DNA of 64,000 nucleotides from Diphasiastrum complanatum (Eukaryota; Streptophyta; Lycopodiopsida; Lycopodiales; Lycopodiaceae): assembly GCA_029204225.1 (NCBI GenBank), contig CM055094.1, positions 12,299,314-12,363,313 of the forward strand, in the 5' to 3' direction. Below, one piece after another: positions 35,885 through 47,956 of this stretch. Every line of letters begins with the position of its first letter. Positions within the stretch are counted from its first letter, which is position 1. The notes below the pieces were generated by a model, which saw nothing but the letters and a program-made list of their open reading frames with translations, did no database searches and was not told the DNA's origin. Made by a program: the position numbers and the translations under genes.

Positions 35885-36243
35885 TGTTACAAGCTCATGA
35901 CCAGTGCCCAATCCTAGAGAACATAGATAGGTCAGATACGACAATCAGGGTCGTGTACAGTGTACACGACCAACAAGGCAAGACAGTGTGAGTAGTGTGC
36001 CCCAGCATGGTCCATAGCCATGGCGGGCCTAACACAGTCTAGGGACCCTGTCAGCAGGACAGGGACCCCCAGTTGGGTTCGGACGTGCAGTCGGCCACGT
36101 CAGTGACATGTGGCCGACACTTGGCAGTTGCATGCTACCAGTCCTCACACTAGGCTAGGAGGGGCTTACTCTATATCAAGGAGTAGGCAAGGTTGGGTGG
36201 ATTAGTTAGTGTTTGCCCTACTGTGGTGTTAGGATCTATTACA
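35885..36243 (+). repeat. 3' LTR of chromovirus 1
   Basis: 359 bp, TGTTAC to ATTACA. It carries 27 extra bases relative to the 5' LTR that include the hairpin CCTGTC-AGCAG-GACAGG. Confidence 0.9.
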
Positions 36244-37851
36244 AGTACCTATATAAGGAAACAACTTTATGATGAGATACACAGTAGATCAAAGCTTTTC
36301 AACGATCTAGAAAAATTGAGATTAGCACGAAGGCTGCTCACAAAAGAAAGATAGGTATTCCGTATTAACTACGTACCTTTATCATGATTATTCTCCTTTC
36401 TGAAATTATGGCAACATGATCGGCTTCAATTGACTGAAATCAAGGTATCTTGAATCCTAACTGCGTCAGGTCAAGGATGAACGAATCACAATTGCGAAAT
36501 ACCAAAAAGTGCAACAGCCAAAACATTTTTAAACGGAAGTGAAATGATGAGCACCAAACCCCCCACTGAAGGAAGTTGTCCATAAGCATCTAACACATGG
36601 ATTAATCGCACTACATATAATAATCCATTTAACTTTCACGCTATATTGCGTGTTTGTAATTCTGGCGATACGGTACTCAAAGTGATCAATCAGATAATAC
36701 CTACGGGCAGTAATATGTAAAATCAAGTTTCAAGCAAAAACATAAGGGGATTTGAATTAAAACCTGATCTTATAGTAAAGGGCCCCCGTGAAAAGCTGTA
36801 ATTCTGCATGTGGACCTGGAATGGCTGGTATTGGCTCGTTGGTGTTTCGTAGTTACTCAGGTTCCACCTTGTGTGCACGTTGTCATTTTTCTCTAAACTA
36901 ATAATTTCTCCAAAGCGTTGTTGCAACTTGAAATAATATTCCTCTTTGTTTATAAAAAAATTAAATTGAATTGATCTGAAATATAACTATATTTATTACA
37001 ACAACATTAACATTTATGTAAACCGTTAAGACAAAAATTTACATCAAAGAAGACTTAAACAGAATCACAATGCACAATTAAAATTCAAAATATCTACCAT
37101 TAAGAGTCATCATTTTTGTCCTCACAACAAAACTACTTAGAGTCTATGCACATAATTGTTCTCTTGAAAGACGAATCAAAATTTGCAGCTCAATGCTTGG
37201 CTAATGCATTAACTTCTATGTCTCTTAAGAGTAAACACTTGTCCCTACGTTTATGAACAACAATTCTATTATATTGAAAGAGAAAAATAACTAGTTCTCT
37301 AATCATGGATGAGGAATCATGTTCATTTCCATGTGCTAAATTTATTTGTAGCTTTTTTTATTGATACAATTAAATTATTAATATCATATCAAGATGTAAG
37401 TCAAATCATCACTAATCCAACAATTTAAAGTTTGATTGATTTGTGCACGAGTGTTTTTACTCATGAAAGTCTACATATTAGCAATCAAATAAAATCAAGT
37501 TGTTAAAGTGGGTACCTCATCACTATGTGCGTACTCGGCCTCTGTGACAAGACTTTCAAGTTGATTGTTTTCCTGCACTTTCCGAAGTTTAATAAAAAAG
37601 CATTCACTCAAAGTCAATTGTGATGTCTCATAGAAAAGAACTATATTCAAATTGGACCTGTGTTTGAAAATCAAAAGCTTGATTTTCATGATTACTATCA
37701 AATAACTCACCTTCGATTAAGGACTTGTATCATCACAAGTCACTAGCTTTTGATTTTTTTTTCTTTACATACTTTCTTTTAGACTAAATGGAGACAAGTA
37801 CCCAAAGGTATATGTCTTCTTCTTTCCATTGATAGTTGGCTCCTGAAAAAC
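36244..37851. other. Spacer right of chromovirus 1
   Basis: AT-rich. A leftward open frame at 36926-36723 could be an upstream exon of the gene at 27618-28928, but no good splice pair or domain supports it. Confidence 0.35.
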
Positions 37852-38317
37852 TCAAAGGTGTGATCTCATGAATATTGTTCTTGATAAGTCTTGTATTTTT
37901 TGCTTTTCCAACGGCTTGTGGCGTAGATCTTGTAATCCATCGAACCCTCCGCTAAACCACATTCTCACTTTCTGTAAATTGAAAAGGAATATTGCATGTT
38001 GATCCAAAAAATACTTTGCTAGAAGAGTTCTGTCGTATAGTTTTTGACCATCTCGATCTTTCTTTTTTGGAACTCGAAAGATCTGGTCATACGTGGGTAT
38101 CAATCATGGGGCAACTAGAATTCCCACGAGAGAGTGCACTCTCATTCGACCTCACCACCACTTTATCTTTGGATAAAATCTGTGAAGACAAACCTTCACA
38201 ACTTAGCCTCTTATTTTTGTCACTGGCGAGAAATTGTTGTAGGAGTGGCTTGAACTCCTCTGACCTCTTGATATATTCAAGAAAGTCAATCATAGTTGTG
38301 TTGTTCAATTCTTTCAT
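37852..38317 (-). pseudogene. Unidentified degenerate leftward gene
   Basis: Two overlapping frames, 38317-38087 and 38103-37852, appear to be one coding sequence broken by a frameshift near 38095. The first has YIKRSEEFKPLLQQFL, the second FRVPKKKDRDGQKLYD, then WFSGGFDGLQDLRHKPLEKQ. Composition is protein-like, with no low complexity. I do not recognise the family. It could be a host gene remnant or a transposon-captured segment. Confidence 0.35.
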
Positions 38318-39154
38318 GGCAACGAGATCATGTACAATTTACAAACAACCATTGGTGAAACATAAATTGCAGTTTGAGTGGATCATTATTGTCTAATCAC
38401 TCTTGAACAAAGGAGCAATTATGTTGTGACCAAATGTCCAATAATAACTTCAAATGTAAAAACTAAAATCATACTTATTTTACATGTCAGTAGAATGAAA
38501 CGGGCTGATTGTAAATTACATTTTTTCTAAACGTGACTAACTTGTACATTACCAAACCATTGGTACTTGCTTTATCTGTCCATCTTCTTCTATTCTCCTG
38601 GCATCAATGATTCTCCAATTACAAAGAATAGTGATACAACAATTCCAGTCCCTCCATACACTTTTTTCTAATAGCACTTTCCATTGATTTCTTTGTCTTT
38701 GCTGAGACCTCAACATTGCTAATTGACACGCATCTTTTCAATATCCACCTCTCTCACTACATCATGGTGAAACTCATGGATATCATCCATGTTTTGATTG
38801 TGTTGCACAAGCACAACATCATTCTCCTCAAGCCATGGAGACACACATCCAAGAAACCCTGGATTTAACAATCTCTTTCTAATATTGAGGTCCTTTGTTT
38901 CATATGCTATCAAATTCGATCCTTGTGATAATGGTATAAACTTATGCATTGATCGGTCTTATACAATCCCAACTAAAAGGCAAACATATTTTGTGTAACA
39001 CACTCATTCCAGTTACAGTATCAATAATTAATTTCTCTACCCCATCTTCAATGACTATGTGTTGTTTGTAATACTCCACAGAAAAAAAAAAAAAGCATAA
39101 TCTGTCCATCATGTTGAATACTAAAGAAGGATGTAATATATGTTTTCCAATGAC
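38318..39154. other. Spacer with a short leftward open frame
   Basis: A leftward frame at 38949-38719 (GFLGCVSPWLEENDVVLVQH) is protein-like and may belong to the degenerate gene to its left, but no domain is recognised. Confidence 0.3.
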
Positions 39155-39760
39155 CTATAGAGCATGAGACGAAGAGGTAGATGAAGTGTCTTGACTTCTT
39201 CGATTATTTTCTTGTAGCAACATAGTGATAACTCTGATAAGAGTTAAATCTAAGTGTGTCGTGATGATCATCACACAATTCTCATATGTAGAGGGCAGGC
39301 TTGAAAGCAATGTCATAATTGTGTCTTGACCATCTATGACTGATCCGACAATGACCATCTGTTGCAAGAGATTCTTAAACTAGTTAATATGATTCTGAAG
39401 AGAATCATTGTTCGACATCTTGAGTGTGAAGAATTTCCTTCAAAGATGTAACTTGGTAGTTACGTCTCTCACATCATATAGTGAGCTGAGGATGTCCCAA
39501 ACTTCTTTTGAAGCTTTGGCTTCAGCTATGTGGCCACTTTGAGTATCTAATATATTGAGGATAATAAGTGTGAAAGCTTTACCATCCTTTGACTTTCATT
39601 TTGAGTCGTCTGTGTCATCTTCAGGCTTCACTTCGATACCTGTAACAACATCCCACAACTCATTGGTGATTAGCAAGGTCTTCATCTTAAATTTCCATAG
39701 ATGATAATTGGATCCATTCAGCTTGTCTGCGATAAGACCGACTTTACTTGTAGAATCCAT
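39155..39760 (-). pseudogene. Copia element C: gag, broken
   Basis: Leftward ATG at 39760 opens the same gag type as copia B (LIADKLNGSNYHLWKFKMKT). It continues through LWDVV, WDILSSLYDVRDVTTKLHL, RKFFTLKM and LLSSLPSTYENCV. In-frame stops occur near 39600, 39443 and 39380. It ends at a stop at 39155. No zinc knuckle, protease or later pol follows, so this is a truncated copy with only the leader and gag left. Confidence 0.82.
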
Positions 39761-39940
39761 CTAGAACTTTAGACTGTCGATAATTCGATTGTCATTAAGA
39801 GAAAGATACAATGTTGTGGAAATCAATTTTTTGATACCAAAACAAATTGATTCGAACTAAAGAATAATTTGATATCGCGAAAGATATCAAGTATAAGAGT
39901 TAGCAAACTTTGATATAGTATCAGGCCTTGAAGAATCAAC

Positions 39941-39952
39941 GCTCTGATACCA
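39941..39952 (-). promoter_or_regulatory. Primer-binding site of copia C
   Basis: GCTCTGATACCA on the plus strand reads TGGTATCAGAGC leftward, a perfect initiator-Met site, one base from the LTR. Confidence 0.85.
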
Positions 39953-39953
39953 T

Positions 39954-40435
39954 GTTGGAAAGAGGTGTGTGAAAGATAGGTCGAATAAGATTCGAAAAGA
40001 ATTTGAACGAATAAGATTCGAATAAAAAAAATTTGAACGACAAGAAAGAAAACTTATTGTGCACAACGGAATAAACTATCTTTATCTTTCTTCATGCATG
40101 ACTACGCCTATCAATTTTGAACAAAACAATAGTGATAGAAATCACGTTCGATCTTATAGTAACTAACTTTGAAATCATCAGTACTCAAGTGATTACGTAG
40201 CCAAATAATAATGCATTGAATCATCAGACAAATAATTAGTCGTGAAGAACTACATAAATGCATACATTCTGAGACGAACCTGAACGCAATAAGAAGATAG
40301 GATTTATTCAGTATGAAAGCGAAATAGAAGTAAATGAGTACAACAAGTTGCAGATCGAAGCCGCGTACTCTAAGCTATCTCTGAGCGGCTAAATGAAAGT
40401 CTAAATTAAACTTTAGCTTTTCCATTCTAATAACA
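39954..40435 (-). repeat. 5' LTR of copia C
   Basis: About 482 bp starting TGTTGGAAAG and ending TTCTAATAACA on the plus strand, i.e. TGTTAT..CCAACA leftward. The outer end is inferred from the terminal inverted bases and could shift. Confidence 0.55.
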
Positions 40436-42197
40436 AACCATGGACTCCAAAAGGTTCTTCAATATGGTAAATGAACTTATTAATACTCATAGTTATAAAT
40501 TTAAACAAGCAAGCATCTATCTTACAAAAACAAGAGCAATTATCTTACAAAATAGACCCATAACAATGTAGAATCTTGAAAGAGGACTAACAAGACTCCA
40601 AGATGTAGTTCAAAAGCTGGAAAATCTACAATGGCCACTTAACAATCTTGAGGCTCCTTCCGAGGACATGTCTACCTAAGCGTCAACGCCCCCCTTGGTC
40701 CACATGTTGGGCTTCATCTTTGATGGACATCTAGTTTGAGCTATCTCATGTGATACTCAGGTCAATATGATCACTCAATGAGCTATTTTAAGTTATAGAC
40801 ACCAAAATTGATTTGTCTCTCATGTAAGCATCGAATTCAAGTTACTTGAATGTTGTAAACTCATGAGTCCACTAACTTGATCACTCAATGGATAGTCTCT
40901 AGCTATAATAAGGCCAATATTGCACTATCTCAAGTGATAGAAAGAAATTTTGAGTTATATCATGTGGTATATGTTGATTCCATTAATAAGGGATAAAAAA
41001 TAATTAATCTGAATGTACTGAACTCGATACTGGTCGATTTGATAACTCGTAGGAACTAGCCATGTTGGTTGTTGGGTCGATGTCCCAAGACATGCGTCTA
41101 CCACCTTGCCCTTGTCTTCTATCGCACATTTGAGCACGTCTTGTAGATGGTGGATTTGGCGCTCCAACGGGTTTGGCACGTCTTGCAGATGACCTTTGAT
41201 CAAGTTTCGTGAATCAAAATTTCTCAAACTTAATCACTTTATGAGAAACCTTGAGTGACAAGTACCAAAAGTGAGCTTTCAATAAATTTCAGTTATCTTG
41301 TGTGATAGGGATAAATTTCATTGACAAGGGCTTGAAGTCGGGCAATCTTAATGTCCTAGACTTGGGATTGGTTGAGTCTAATCACTTGATGAGCCATGCC
41401 AGGTGACAAGTAGCAAAGTCGCATGTTAGGCATCTAATTTTGGCTTTTCCAAGTGATAGGCACCAAATTTGAAATGTGTGGTGATGGAATTTTGAAGACA
41501 AATTTTGTAAGTTCTTGTGAGATTTGGAATGGACTTGAAATGGTTTGATAACAATCTATGTCAAGGATTTTTCACCAAGCTTAAAAATTAGACATCTAGG
41601 TATTCACATAGATCCCAACCATGCATGAACACTCAAATATGGACTCCTCCCTGTTCTAGACACCCAATGGATCAGAACTTGACCCTCACACTCTCACAAA
41701 GAAAGTTGAATAGAACTTATTTGAGTTTCATACATACAATGTCAAATTTTGCTCAAAAATTGAATTCATTCACCCCTATTGGACTCCACCAAGTACCAAT
41801 GACTCTACCTCTTTAGAGTTGGAATGAAATTCAAATTTTCAGAAATGTGATGCTTCTTTCTCACTAAGATATGTACATCGATATCAAACCATTTTCATTT
41901 ACAAGGTAAAAATTGTAAAATCTAACAATATGGACCAATTCCATCAATAACGAGTTGAACTTGAATAATCTGTGTGTCTAAAAGTTAATATTGGTCAAGT
42001 TTGATTGCTTCATGAATTTCGTTAAATGATAAAGACCAAATCGCATGTTAGGCATCATATTTGGGAATTTTTGAGCGATAGGCATGAAATTTGAGCTATT
42101 TGAAGCCAAAATATATCTTGGTTGATTGACATCAAATTCGAGCTATCTTGAGTGATAGGAATTTTGAGAAATGTAAATGTCCTAAAATTGAGATCGT
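40436..42197. other. Spacer with diffuse GAGCTATCTTGAGTGATAG-like words
   Basis: No gene. Words resembling GAGCTATCTTGAGTGATAG recur about ten times with variations and irregular spacing, suggesting old dispersed repeats. Confidence 0.4.
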
Positions 42198-42300
42198 TTC
42201 ATGTGCCAAATCCCAAGCTAATAGCAATAACAATGATAGTAAAGCTAAAAGCAAGAAGAGAACAAGACAATCAAGATAGCATGTCCATAGATAGCTACAG
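42198..42300 (-). repeat. Partial LTR-like copy
   Basis: Resembles the start of the LTR at 42380 (GCCAAAT.CCAAGC.AATAGCAAT and onward), about 180 bp away in the same orientation. Confidence 0.55.
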
Positions 42301-42362
42301 ATGCAATAGACCTATCAAATCTAATGAAATTCATATAGAATCATCATGAATTTAGGATCTAT

Positions 42363-42374
42363 GCTCTGATACCA
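42363..42374 (-). promoter_or_regulatory. Primer-binding site of a leftward copia-like element
   Basis: Perfect TGGTATCAGAGC on the minus strand, five bases inside the LTR at 42380. No gag is recognisable downstream. Confidence 0.7.
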
Positions 42375-42379
42375 AGATA

Positions 42380-42912
42380 TGTCATGCCAAATACCAAGCA
42401 AATAGCAATCACAAAAGAAGTAAAGGTAGAAGCAAAAAGAGTACACAATTATGATAACATATCCATAAAAAGCTAGAAACACAAGGATCTCCATAGAATC
42501 TCAATAGAAATGAAAGAAAGAGTACATAGCAATGGATGAGCATGGATTCATGTAGATAAGGCACATGAGACCTAGCAAAGGAAATCCCCATAGCTCATGT
42601 TCACAAGGAGGAAGCATGAAGCTCTCACTTGCAAATGAGCCAAAAGATTCCAAAAGTGAAGTCCCTTGCCTAGTTATAGACAATGCTCTCACTTAACTAA
42701 ACATAACTATCTTGAGGGATAGTTAGCCCTTGTTAAGTGTTATTTAGACTACATTGGGCCCTTATTGGCCTATTATCCTTATTAATTACTTTGGAGGGCC
42801 TAAAGAGGAAACCGCCTTGTTATTAAGGCTAATAGCTCCTTTTGGGCCTACAAAGCTTACATTGGATATTATATTGCATGTATAAGCATGGATGTACTAA
42901 AAGTACATGACA
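42380..42912 (-). repeat. LTR of a leftward copia-like element
   Basis: About 533 bp bounded by 7-bp inverted ends TGTCATG and CATGACA, next to a primer site on its inner side. The internal part of the element is not recognisable. Confidence 0.6.
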
Positions 42913-44093
42913 GATCGACGAGCTTGATTATTCTATGTCAAGTCATAGGGATCAAAATCAAGCTATCTTGTGTGTAGACATAAAATTGAATCTACTTAAA
43001 TATCGTAAACACAAGCTTACTCTAAGTTGATCAGTCAATTGCAATCTCTAGCCATATATGAAATGGTCATAAGCTCCTTGTGTATTAAACGAATTCTTCT
43101 TGTTAAAGAATTTACAAAACCATTATGTACTTTTTATTGAGGCCACATGGACATAAGGCACCATGATTGTTATCCAAGTTTTGAGTTGCTTTAGTATAAC
43201 ATTTCAACCTTGTACAATGCCCAATAGTAAAAAAAAATATTTGTAATTTCTTGATGTTCTACTTTTTAACTGAGGGGTGAAATCGATGCATATGAAAATG
43301 ATTTTACCTTTCACCTTAATGTTCGACAAAAAAATAAAAGAACCATGGATTTGTAACCTTTTGGATCAAGGTTGGGGCTACAAATCTTTGGACACCTTGA
43401 TTTGACTGTTTAGTTCTAGAAGTTGTGAACATGCAGTCAATGAACATGTTAATTGGGTCGATGCCCATGTTATAAAGATTGTGAAAAAAAATACTAGCCT
43501 ATCACCAATTAATGTTAATGAGGATAGGAAATATGAGTGGGAGGTTATAATATGTAAGAAAACTATTTTATAATTTAAAATGTATATTGGAAATAAAATG
43601 ATTTCCTATATGAAATTGAGACACATACATTTTGTAACTAGGAAAAAAAAAATTCTAATTTAGAAATGGTAGAAATGTATCTAGGAAAATAAGGTTTTCC
43701 CTAGATGCAATTGATGCACATGCATTTTTTAACTAGGAAAAATCATGTGAAACTAGGAAATTTGACATTTTTTTATATAGAAACTGATCAAAAGTTCCTT
43801 GTGGTCGAATTTTGCAGCTAATGTTCTCGTCGATTACAGCAACCTGCTACCTTAGACTTAGTGCAGGAAAGAGTAAGCCTTTGAGTCTCCTCTCCGCCTC
43901 CGCTGTCGCTGCATGTACGAGACATGCAACATGGGCGAACAGGAGGAGGAAGATCGGTGGGATAAACTCTTATCATTGTGTGTGAGAGAGAAGCATGAGG
44001 GCGCTGAGGCTGAGGCTGAGCTATCAAAACATAAATGATTTAGTGAGGAGTTGAGTTTACTTGAGTATTTAAGTATTTTGAAGCTCCATTGTG
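42913..44093. other. Spacer, nothing recognised
   Basis: AT-rich; no coding domain. Leftward open frames at 43818-44238 have no motif. Confidence 0.45.
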
Positions 44094-44180
44094 GTGACAC
44101 TTGATGAGCTCCTAAAGATATATCGTGACACTGATGAGCTCCCAAAGATGGGGGACCTCTATCTATAGTGACACTCATGA
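44094..44180. repeat. Three copies of GTGACACT..ATGAGCTCCCAAAG
   Basis: Three imperfect units 35-50 bp apart. Confidence 0.7.
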
Positions 44181-44204
44181 GCTCCCAAAGGTTGTTACAC
44201 CATA

Positions 44205-44800
44205 GTGACTTGTCATTCATGATGCATAATATGCTCATACTAGAGAAAGAGTTGGCGGGACATGGATGGTCCCTACATACATAGAGAGTTAACTTGCTAT
44301 TTTGGGTAGCATAGGCTCCTTTACATAAGCTGACTCACCACCTCTTCACTTTTCTGATCTGCTGCAGTTAGTTGGCAGACTCCCACTGACATCATCATAG
44401 TTTATGCACTTTTATTTTAAATACAAGGATCTGGATTAATCTTAGCTTTACTGCAAGCTTCGCTCTTGTTTGAGCTTACTTTTGCTTAAACTTCTCCTTC
44501 GGGGTGTATGTATCTTTTTCATCAATGAACCTACTAGTGTTTTCTATGAGTGAATGCACCAGGGTATTTACTTTACATAAGCGCAATATTCTCCATTGGA
44601 AAGATAACTGGCGAGTCAATTTCCCAATAAGTTAAAATTATTGGAAAATCACCCACCCTCACCATTAGATCATGGTTGTTGAACCACCAATGGCTTGTTA
44701 TTCAGGGCCCATAATCTGCTCATTCAAGAGAAAGAGTGGGTGGGTCATGAATGGTCTCCACATACATAGTGAGTCAAACTTGCCATTTTGGATAGCAATA
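44205..44800. repeat. Direct repeat pair about 480 bp apart
   Basis: 44205-44320 and 44686-44800 share CTTGT.ATTCA, GAGAAAGAGT, CATGGATGGTC/CATGAATGGTC, ACATACATAG and TTTTGG.TAGCA. Between them is spacer. Confidence 0.65.
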
Positions 44801-44895
44801 CTCCTTTCAATAAGAGAAATATTCCCCTAAGTTAAAAATATCATATAACTATATCAAAATTTGAAGTGTGAAAATTGCTACTATATTACATATAG

Positions 44896-44898
<3 letters not shown>

Positions 44899-44990
<92 letters not shown>
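44899..44990. repeat. (CT)n microsatellite, 92 bp
   Basis: Uninterrupted dinucleotide repeat. Confidence 0.98.
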
Positions 44991-44991
<1 letters not shown>

Positions 44992-45319
44992 AGTAAGCTA
45001 TCTTTGTTGTGGATCGTAGTGTTAATGATTGTATTGTTAAGTGGTTAGGGTTAATGGATGTTAGAGTTACATGTGGATCTTCCATTCATGCTGTAATTTG
45101 AGATATGTTATCGCTCTCATGGGAACGAACCTACGCGTGACAACTAACTTCATCTTCTTGATGCTAGATTGCTTGGATCTTGGGTTGAGGATAGGCTAGG
45201 AAAGAAACTCACTACAATCTAGCATCAAGGACCAATCTGCTTGCATTGAAATGAGGATATGAACATGAGGAGCCCCATGCCCCCTCCCAACCCTTCTTAT
45301 TGAATTTTTTTTTCAAATT

Positions 45320-45346
45320 GGGGGCCCAATGAAATATTGGGCCCCC
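45320..45346. repeat. 11-bp perfect hairpin with 5-base loop
   Basis: GGGGGCCCAAT-GAAAT-ATTGGGCCCCC followed by a T run. It resembles a bacterial terminator, but nothing else here is bacterial. Confidence 0.85.
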
Positions 45347-45810
45347 TTTTTTCTCATTCTAAGTTATAAAAATAGTTTTTTGAAGGCCTTGAAATAATAA
45401 GCAAAAAGCAAATGAAAACTCTGAGAAAACACTCGTTTGGAAGATTGTTAACCACAAAGAAGAGAAACCCGATTGCTCCTAGATATATGCACATCCTCAG
45501 CATTGTACTGGAAGAGGCAAAGCATTGTAACGTTTGTACAATTTTTGAAAATTTTCAACTCGACACGGTATCAAAATAGCGGTTGAAATCTATGCCAAGG
45601 TGTCAAGACACCAAGATGGTTCATGCCTGTCCATTTGGATTTTCGCCACATTGCGTATTATCAATCTGAGCTTTTAAAGGTTGATCATAGGAAACGTGGC
45701 AAAATCTGAGCATTCTTGGAATCCATCAATGGTGGGCTTTTAAAAATCTCGTGCCTCCAAAATACAAGGGCTAGGGTAAAAACGCGACCCATCCCATCTC
45801 ACCCATCTCA

Positions 45811-45819
45811 CCTATAAAT

Positions 45820-45820
<1 letters not shown>
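45811..45820 (+). promoter_or_regulatory. TATA box of the gene starting at 45899
   Basis: CCTATAAATA lies 79-88 bp upstream of the ATG, so transcription would start about 30 bp further on, inside the GA tract. Confidence 0.6.

Positions 45821-45822
<2 letters not shown>

Positions 45823-45863
<41 letters not shown>
45823..45863. repeat. (GA)n tract in a probable 5' leader
   Basis: 41 bp of AG repeats between the TATA box and the ATG, followed by CA repeats and another short GA run (45889-45898). GA-rich leaders are common in plant promoters. Confidence 0.85.
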
Positions 45864-45867
<4 letters not shown>

Positions 45868-45898
45868 CACATACACACACACGCACAGCGAGAGAGAG

Positions 45899-46131
45899 AT
45901 GGCGTTCTTTGGGATTACGAGTCTAGGCGAGGAGAATGTGTTCGCGTCTTCTCTCAAATGCGAGCATTCCAGTGATATTTTCGCTGTTCCTGCCACCCGC
46001 TTTGTACAAGTCTTCCAAGAAATGGCTGCAGAGAATAAATGTAGCGAAATCCGGAAGGTTTTACTGCCTCGCATATTTTCGGAGGCTGTAGGGAGGCAGC
46101 TGGGAGTCAATGAGTTGGAGATTATGCTAAG
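45899..46131 (+). CDS. First exon of an unidentified host gene
   Basis: ATG 45899 follows the TATA box and GA-rich leader. The frame is open to 46131, where AAG meets a GTACTAG donor in phase 2; without splicing it would stop two codons later. The 77 residues begin MAFFGITSLGEENVFASSLK. The later part has helix-like FVQVFQEMA and LLPRIFSEAVGRQLGVNELE. This helix pattern with a conserved GR turn recalls the N-terminal part of small EF-hand-like proteins, but no calcium-binding loop is seen and I do not assign it. Downstream exons were not found; the next kilobases are occupied by a copia remnant and a chromovirus. Confidence 0.55.
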
Positions 46132-47040
46132 GTACTAGATCCAGCCTTAAGCAAAGACTTTGGTTCTATTGAATGTCTTAGCAAAGCAAGATTAACGCAA
46201 TTAGTAACCACTAGACGCTCTTTGCTAGGGTTTGACGTTGTTAGGGGAGGTGACTTAGGTTTTGAAAACAAGAAAAATGATAAAGATTCAGATTGTGCAA
46301 GTTTTTTGTTCTGTAATAGCCATTCAATTTTTCGGTTCACAAAGACTGGTTACAAGTCATGATTTTTCCAAAAGTGAACTGTTCTGCAATGAATGGTAGA
46401 CGCCTCATCACCTTGCGGTAATTGTTTACTTGCCCTAAACAAGCTCTTTTTGGGTATAATTGTCACACTCAAAAGCATATACGTTTGGAAGGATGAAATT
46501 TGCAAATTGCGTTGCTGTTTTGAAACCTAGAGCGTTTATCTCGAAGGAATATACTGATTGAATGCTCTTACACTTTTTGTTATCCTCACTTTCTTGCATC
46601 CATATTTGATGTACCCCTGATAACATGTAACATGTATATTAAAGATAGCTTCTTGGGCCACATGTTATCATTTGATAGTTGGATTCACCATTTACCATTG
46701 GGCAAATTTTTTTTTGGCACTTTTTTATTTCTGATATTATAGGCCATCTAGAGTATGTGTACTCTAAACCAAGCATGGACCCTCAAACACTATACTTAGG
46801 GCATTATGCAGCATGTGTTGTTGCTTGGATCACAAAGCATCTTGAGACCATCTTAATATGGATCTTGCTTATATTAGTCTAGCAAATCAAATGACTTATG
46901 GAGGTTGTCATCCAGTTACTGTTCTAAATCATGTTGATCTATGCATTTCATATATTTTCTTTTTGAGTATGTGGATGATTTGCTCAAAATTAGTATCTAA
47001 TCACTTGATGGTTAGAGTGACAAGAAGTACAATAGTATGA
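46132..47040. other. Probable intron, nothing firmly recognised
   Basis: Follows the donor at 46132. No acceptor with a convincing exon was identified. Confidence 0.35.
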
Positions 47041-47473
47041 CCATCATGCTAAACAACACATGGAAGCTTATGAACTTACCTTACAGGAAGCAACCAATAG
47101 GGTGCAAATGGGTTTACCAGACCAAGTAACATGTGAGTGGCAAAATAGGATAGCATAAGACAAGACTTGTTGAAAAAAGTTTTGCTCAATAGGAAGGATT
47201 GACTATGGCAAGACATTTGCTCCTTTTGCTATGATGACATCAATAAGAATCACAATATGAATGATGAAAATCTTCAATTGGAAGACTATTCTTATGTGGA
47301 TTGCGTAGGAGAGTAGGAGACAAAGACAATCGTAGATTGACAACAAGGTATTTATTTTACTTGGGTTCTGAAACAGTTTCTTGATTCAACAAAAAAAAAA
47401 AATCTATGATAGCGTTATCTTTTACACAAGCTTCATACAAAATGACTACGAAGACCCTCTATGAGGCTATATG
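47041..47473 (+). pseudogene. Copia element G, left part: reverse transcriptase and RNase H fragments
   Basis: Scattered frames give the copia polymerase start (LP..K.PIGCKWVYQTK type at 47075-47125, then KTRLVEKSFAQ and EGLTMARH up to about 47215). After a gap they give RNase H ALSFTQASYKMTTKTLYEAI at 47410-47472. The polymerase motif YVDD is absent, so most of the domain is deleted. The reading breaks exactly at the chromovirus LTR (47474) and resumes in the same frame at 52193. Confidence 0.75.
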
Positions 47474-47942
47474 TGTTATGTACCATAACGGTACGCCCTT
47501 CAGTGACGGCCTCGCAAGGGGCATGACGCAAGACTGGAGTTTTGGACATGTTTGGGTGCCACGCGTCACCATCCTAGGTGGTCACGTGTCGCCGACAAGA
47601 CCGTGTTTGATGGGATCCATTGTGCTATGCCTATTTAGTGGTGGGGTTTTCCTCTTGCCATTCACTCAGTCTACCCGAGAGTTGGTGGATGGATTGCACG
47701 TGCATGAGCCAGGATGTATCTCTTGGCCAAAAGATGTGTACTAGGGAGAGTCGAATGCGATAGCTGGTGGTATGGGAGGCCAGTTATCGTAGGATGTTTG
47801 ACCGGGCATGATTATGTCGATAGCTCCAGTGCATGGGGGTGGGTCGGCTGTGACCTTATGGATGGGCGGATACGGTGCGTCGTCACTAGTATGGGGTGTG
47901 TGGAACCTTCAAGGCAGTTGAAGATCCTAGGGAGTTGTAACA
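47474..47942 (+). repeat. 5' LTR of chromovirus 2
   Basis: 469 bp, TGTTATGTAC to GTTGTAACA. Confidence 0.95.
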
Positions 47943-47944
47943 AT

Positions 47945-47956
47945 TGGTATCAGAGC
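47945..47956 (+). promoter_or_regulatory. Primer-binding site of chromovirus 2
   Basis: Perfect TGGTATCAGAGC, two bases after the LTR. Confidence 0.92.

Larger units (their letters stand above)
30044..36243 (+). mobile_element. Complete but decayed Ty3/gypsy chromovirus, element 1
   Basis: LTRs at 30044-30375 and 35885-36243 enclose primer site, gag, protease, reverse transcriptase, RNase H, integrase, chromodomain and polypurine tract in gypsy order. Flanks are GGTAC and AGTAC, a 5-bp target duplication with one change. Stops or frameshifts occur in every gene. The element probably lies in an intron or 5' flank of the leftward gene at 27618-28928. Confidence 0.93.

Noticed and set aside
45320-45355. 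Rho-independent terminator
   Set aside because: The hairpin plus T run looks right, but the window is eukaryotic and no transcript ends here.
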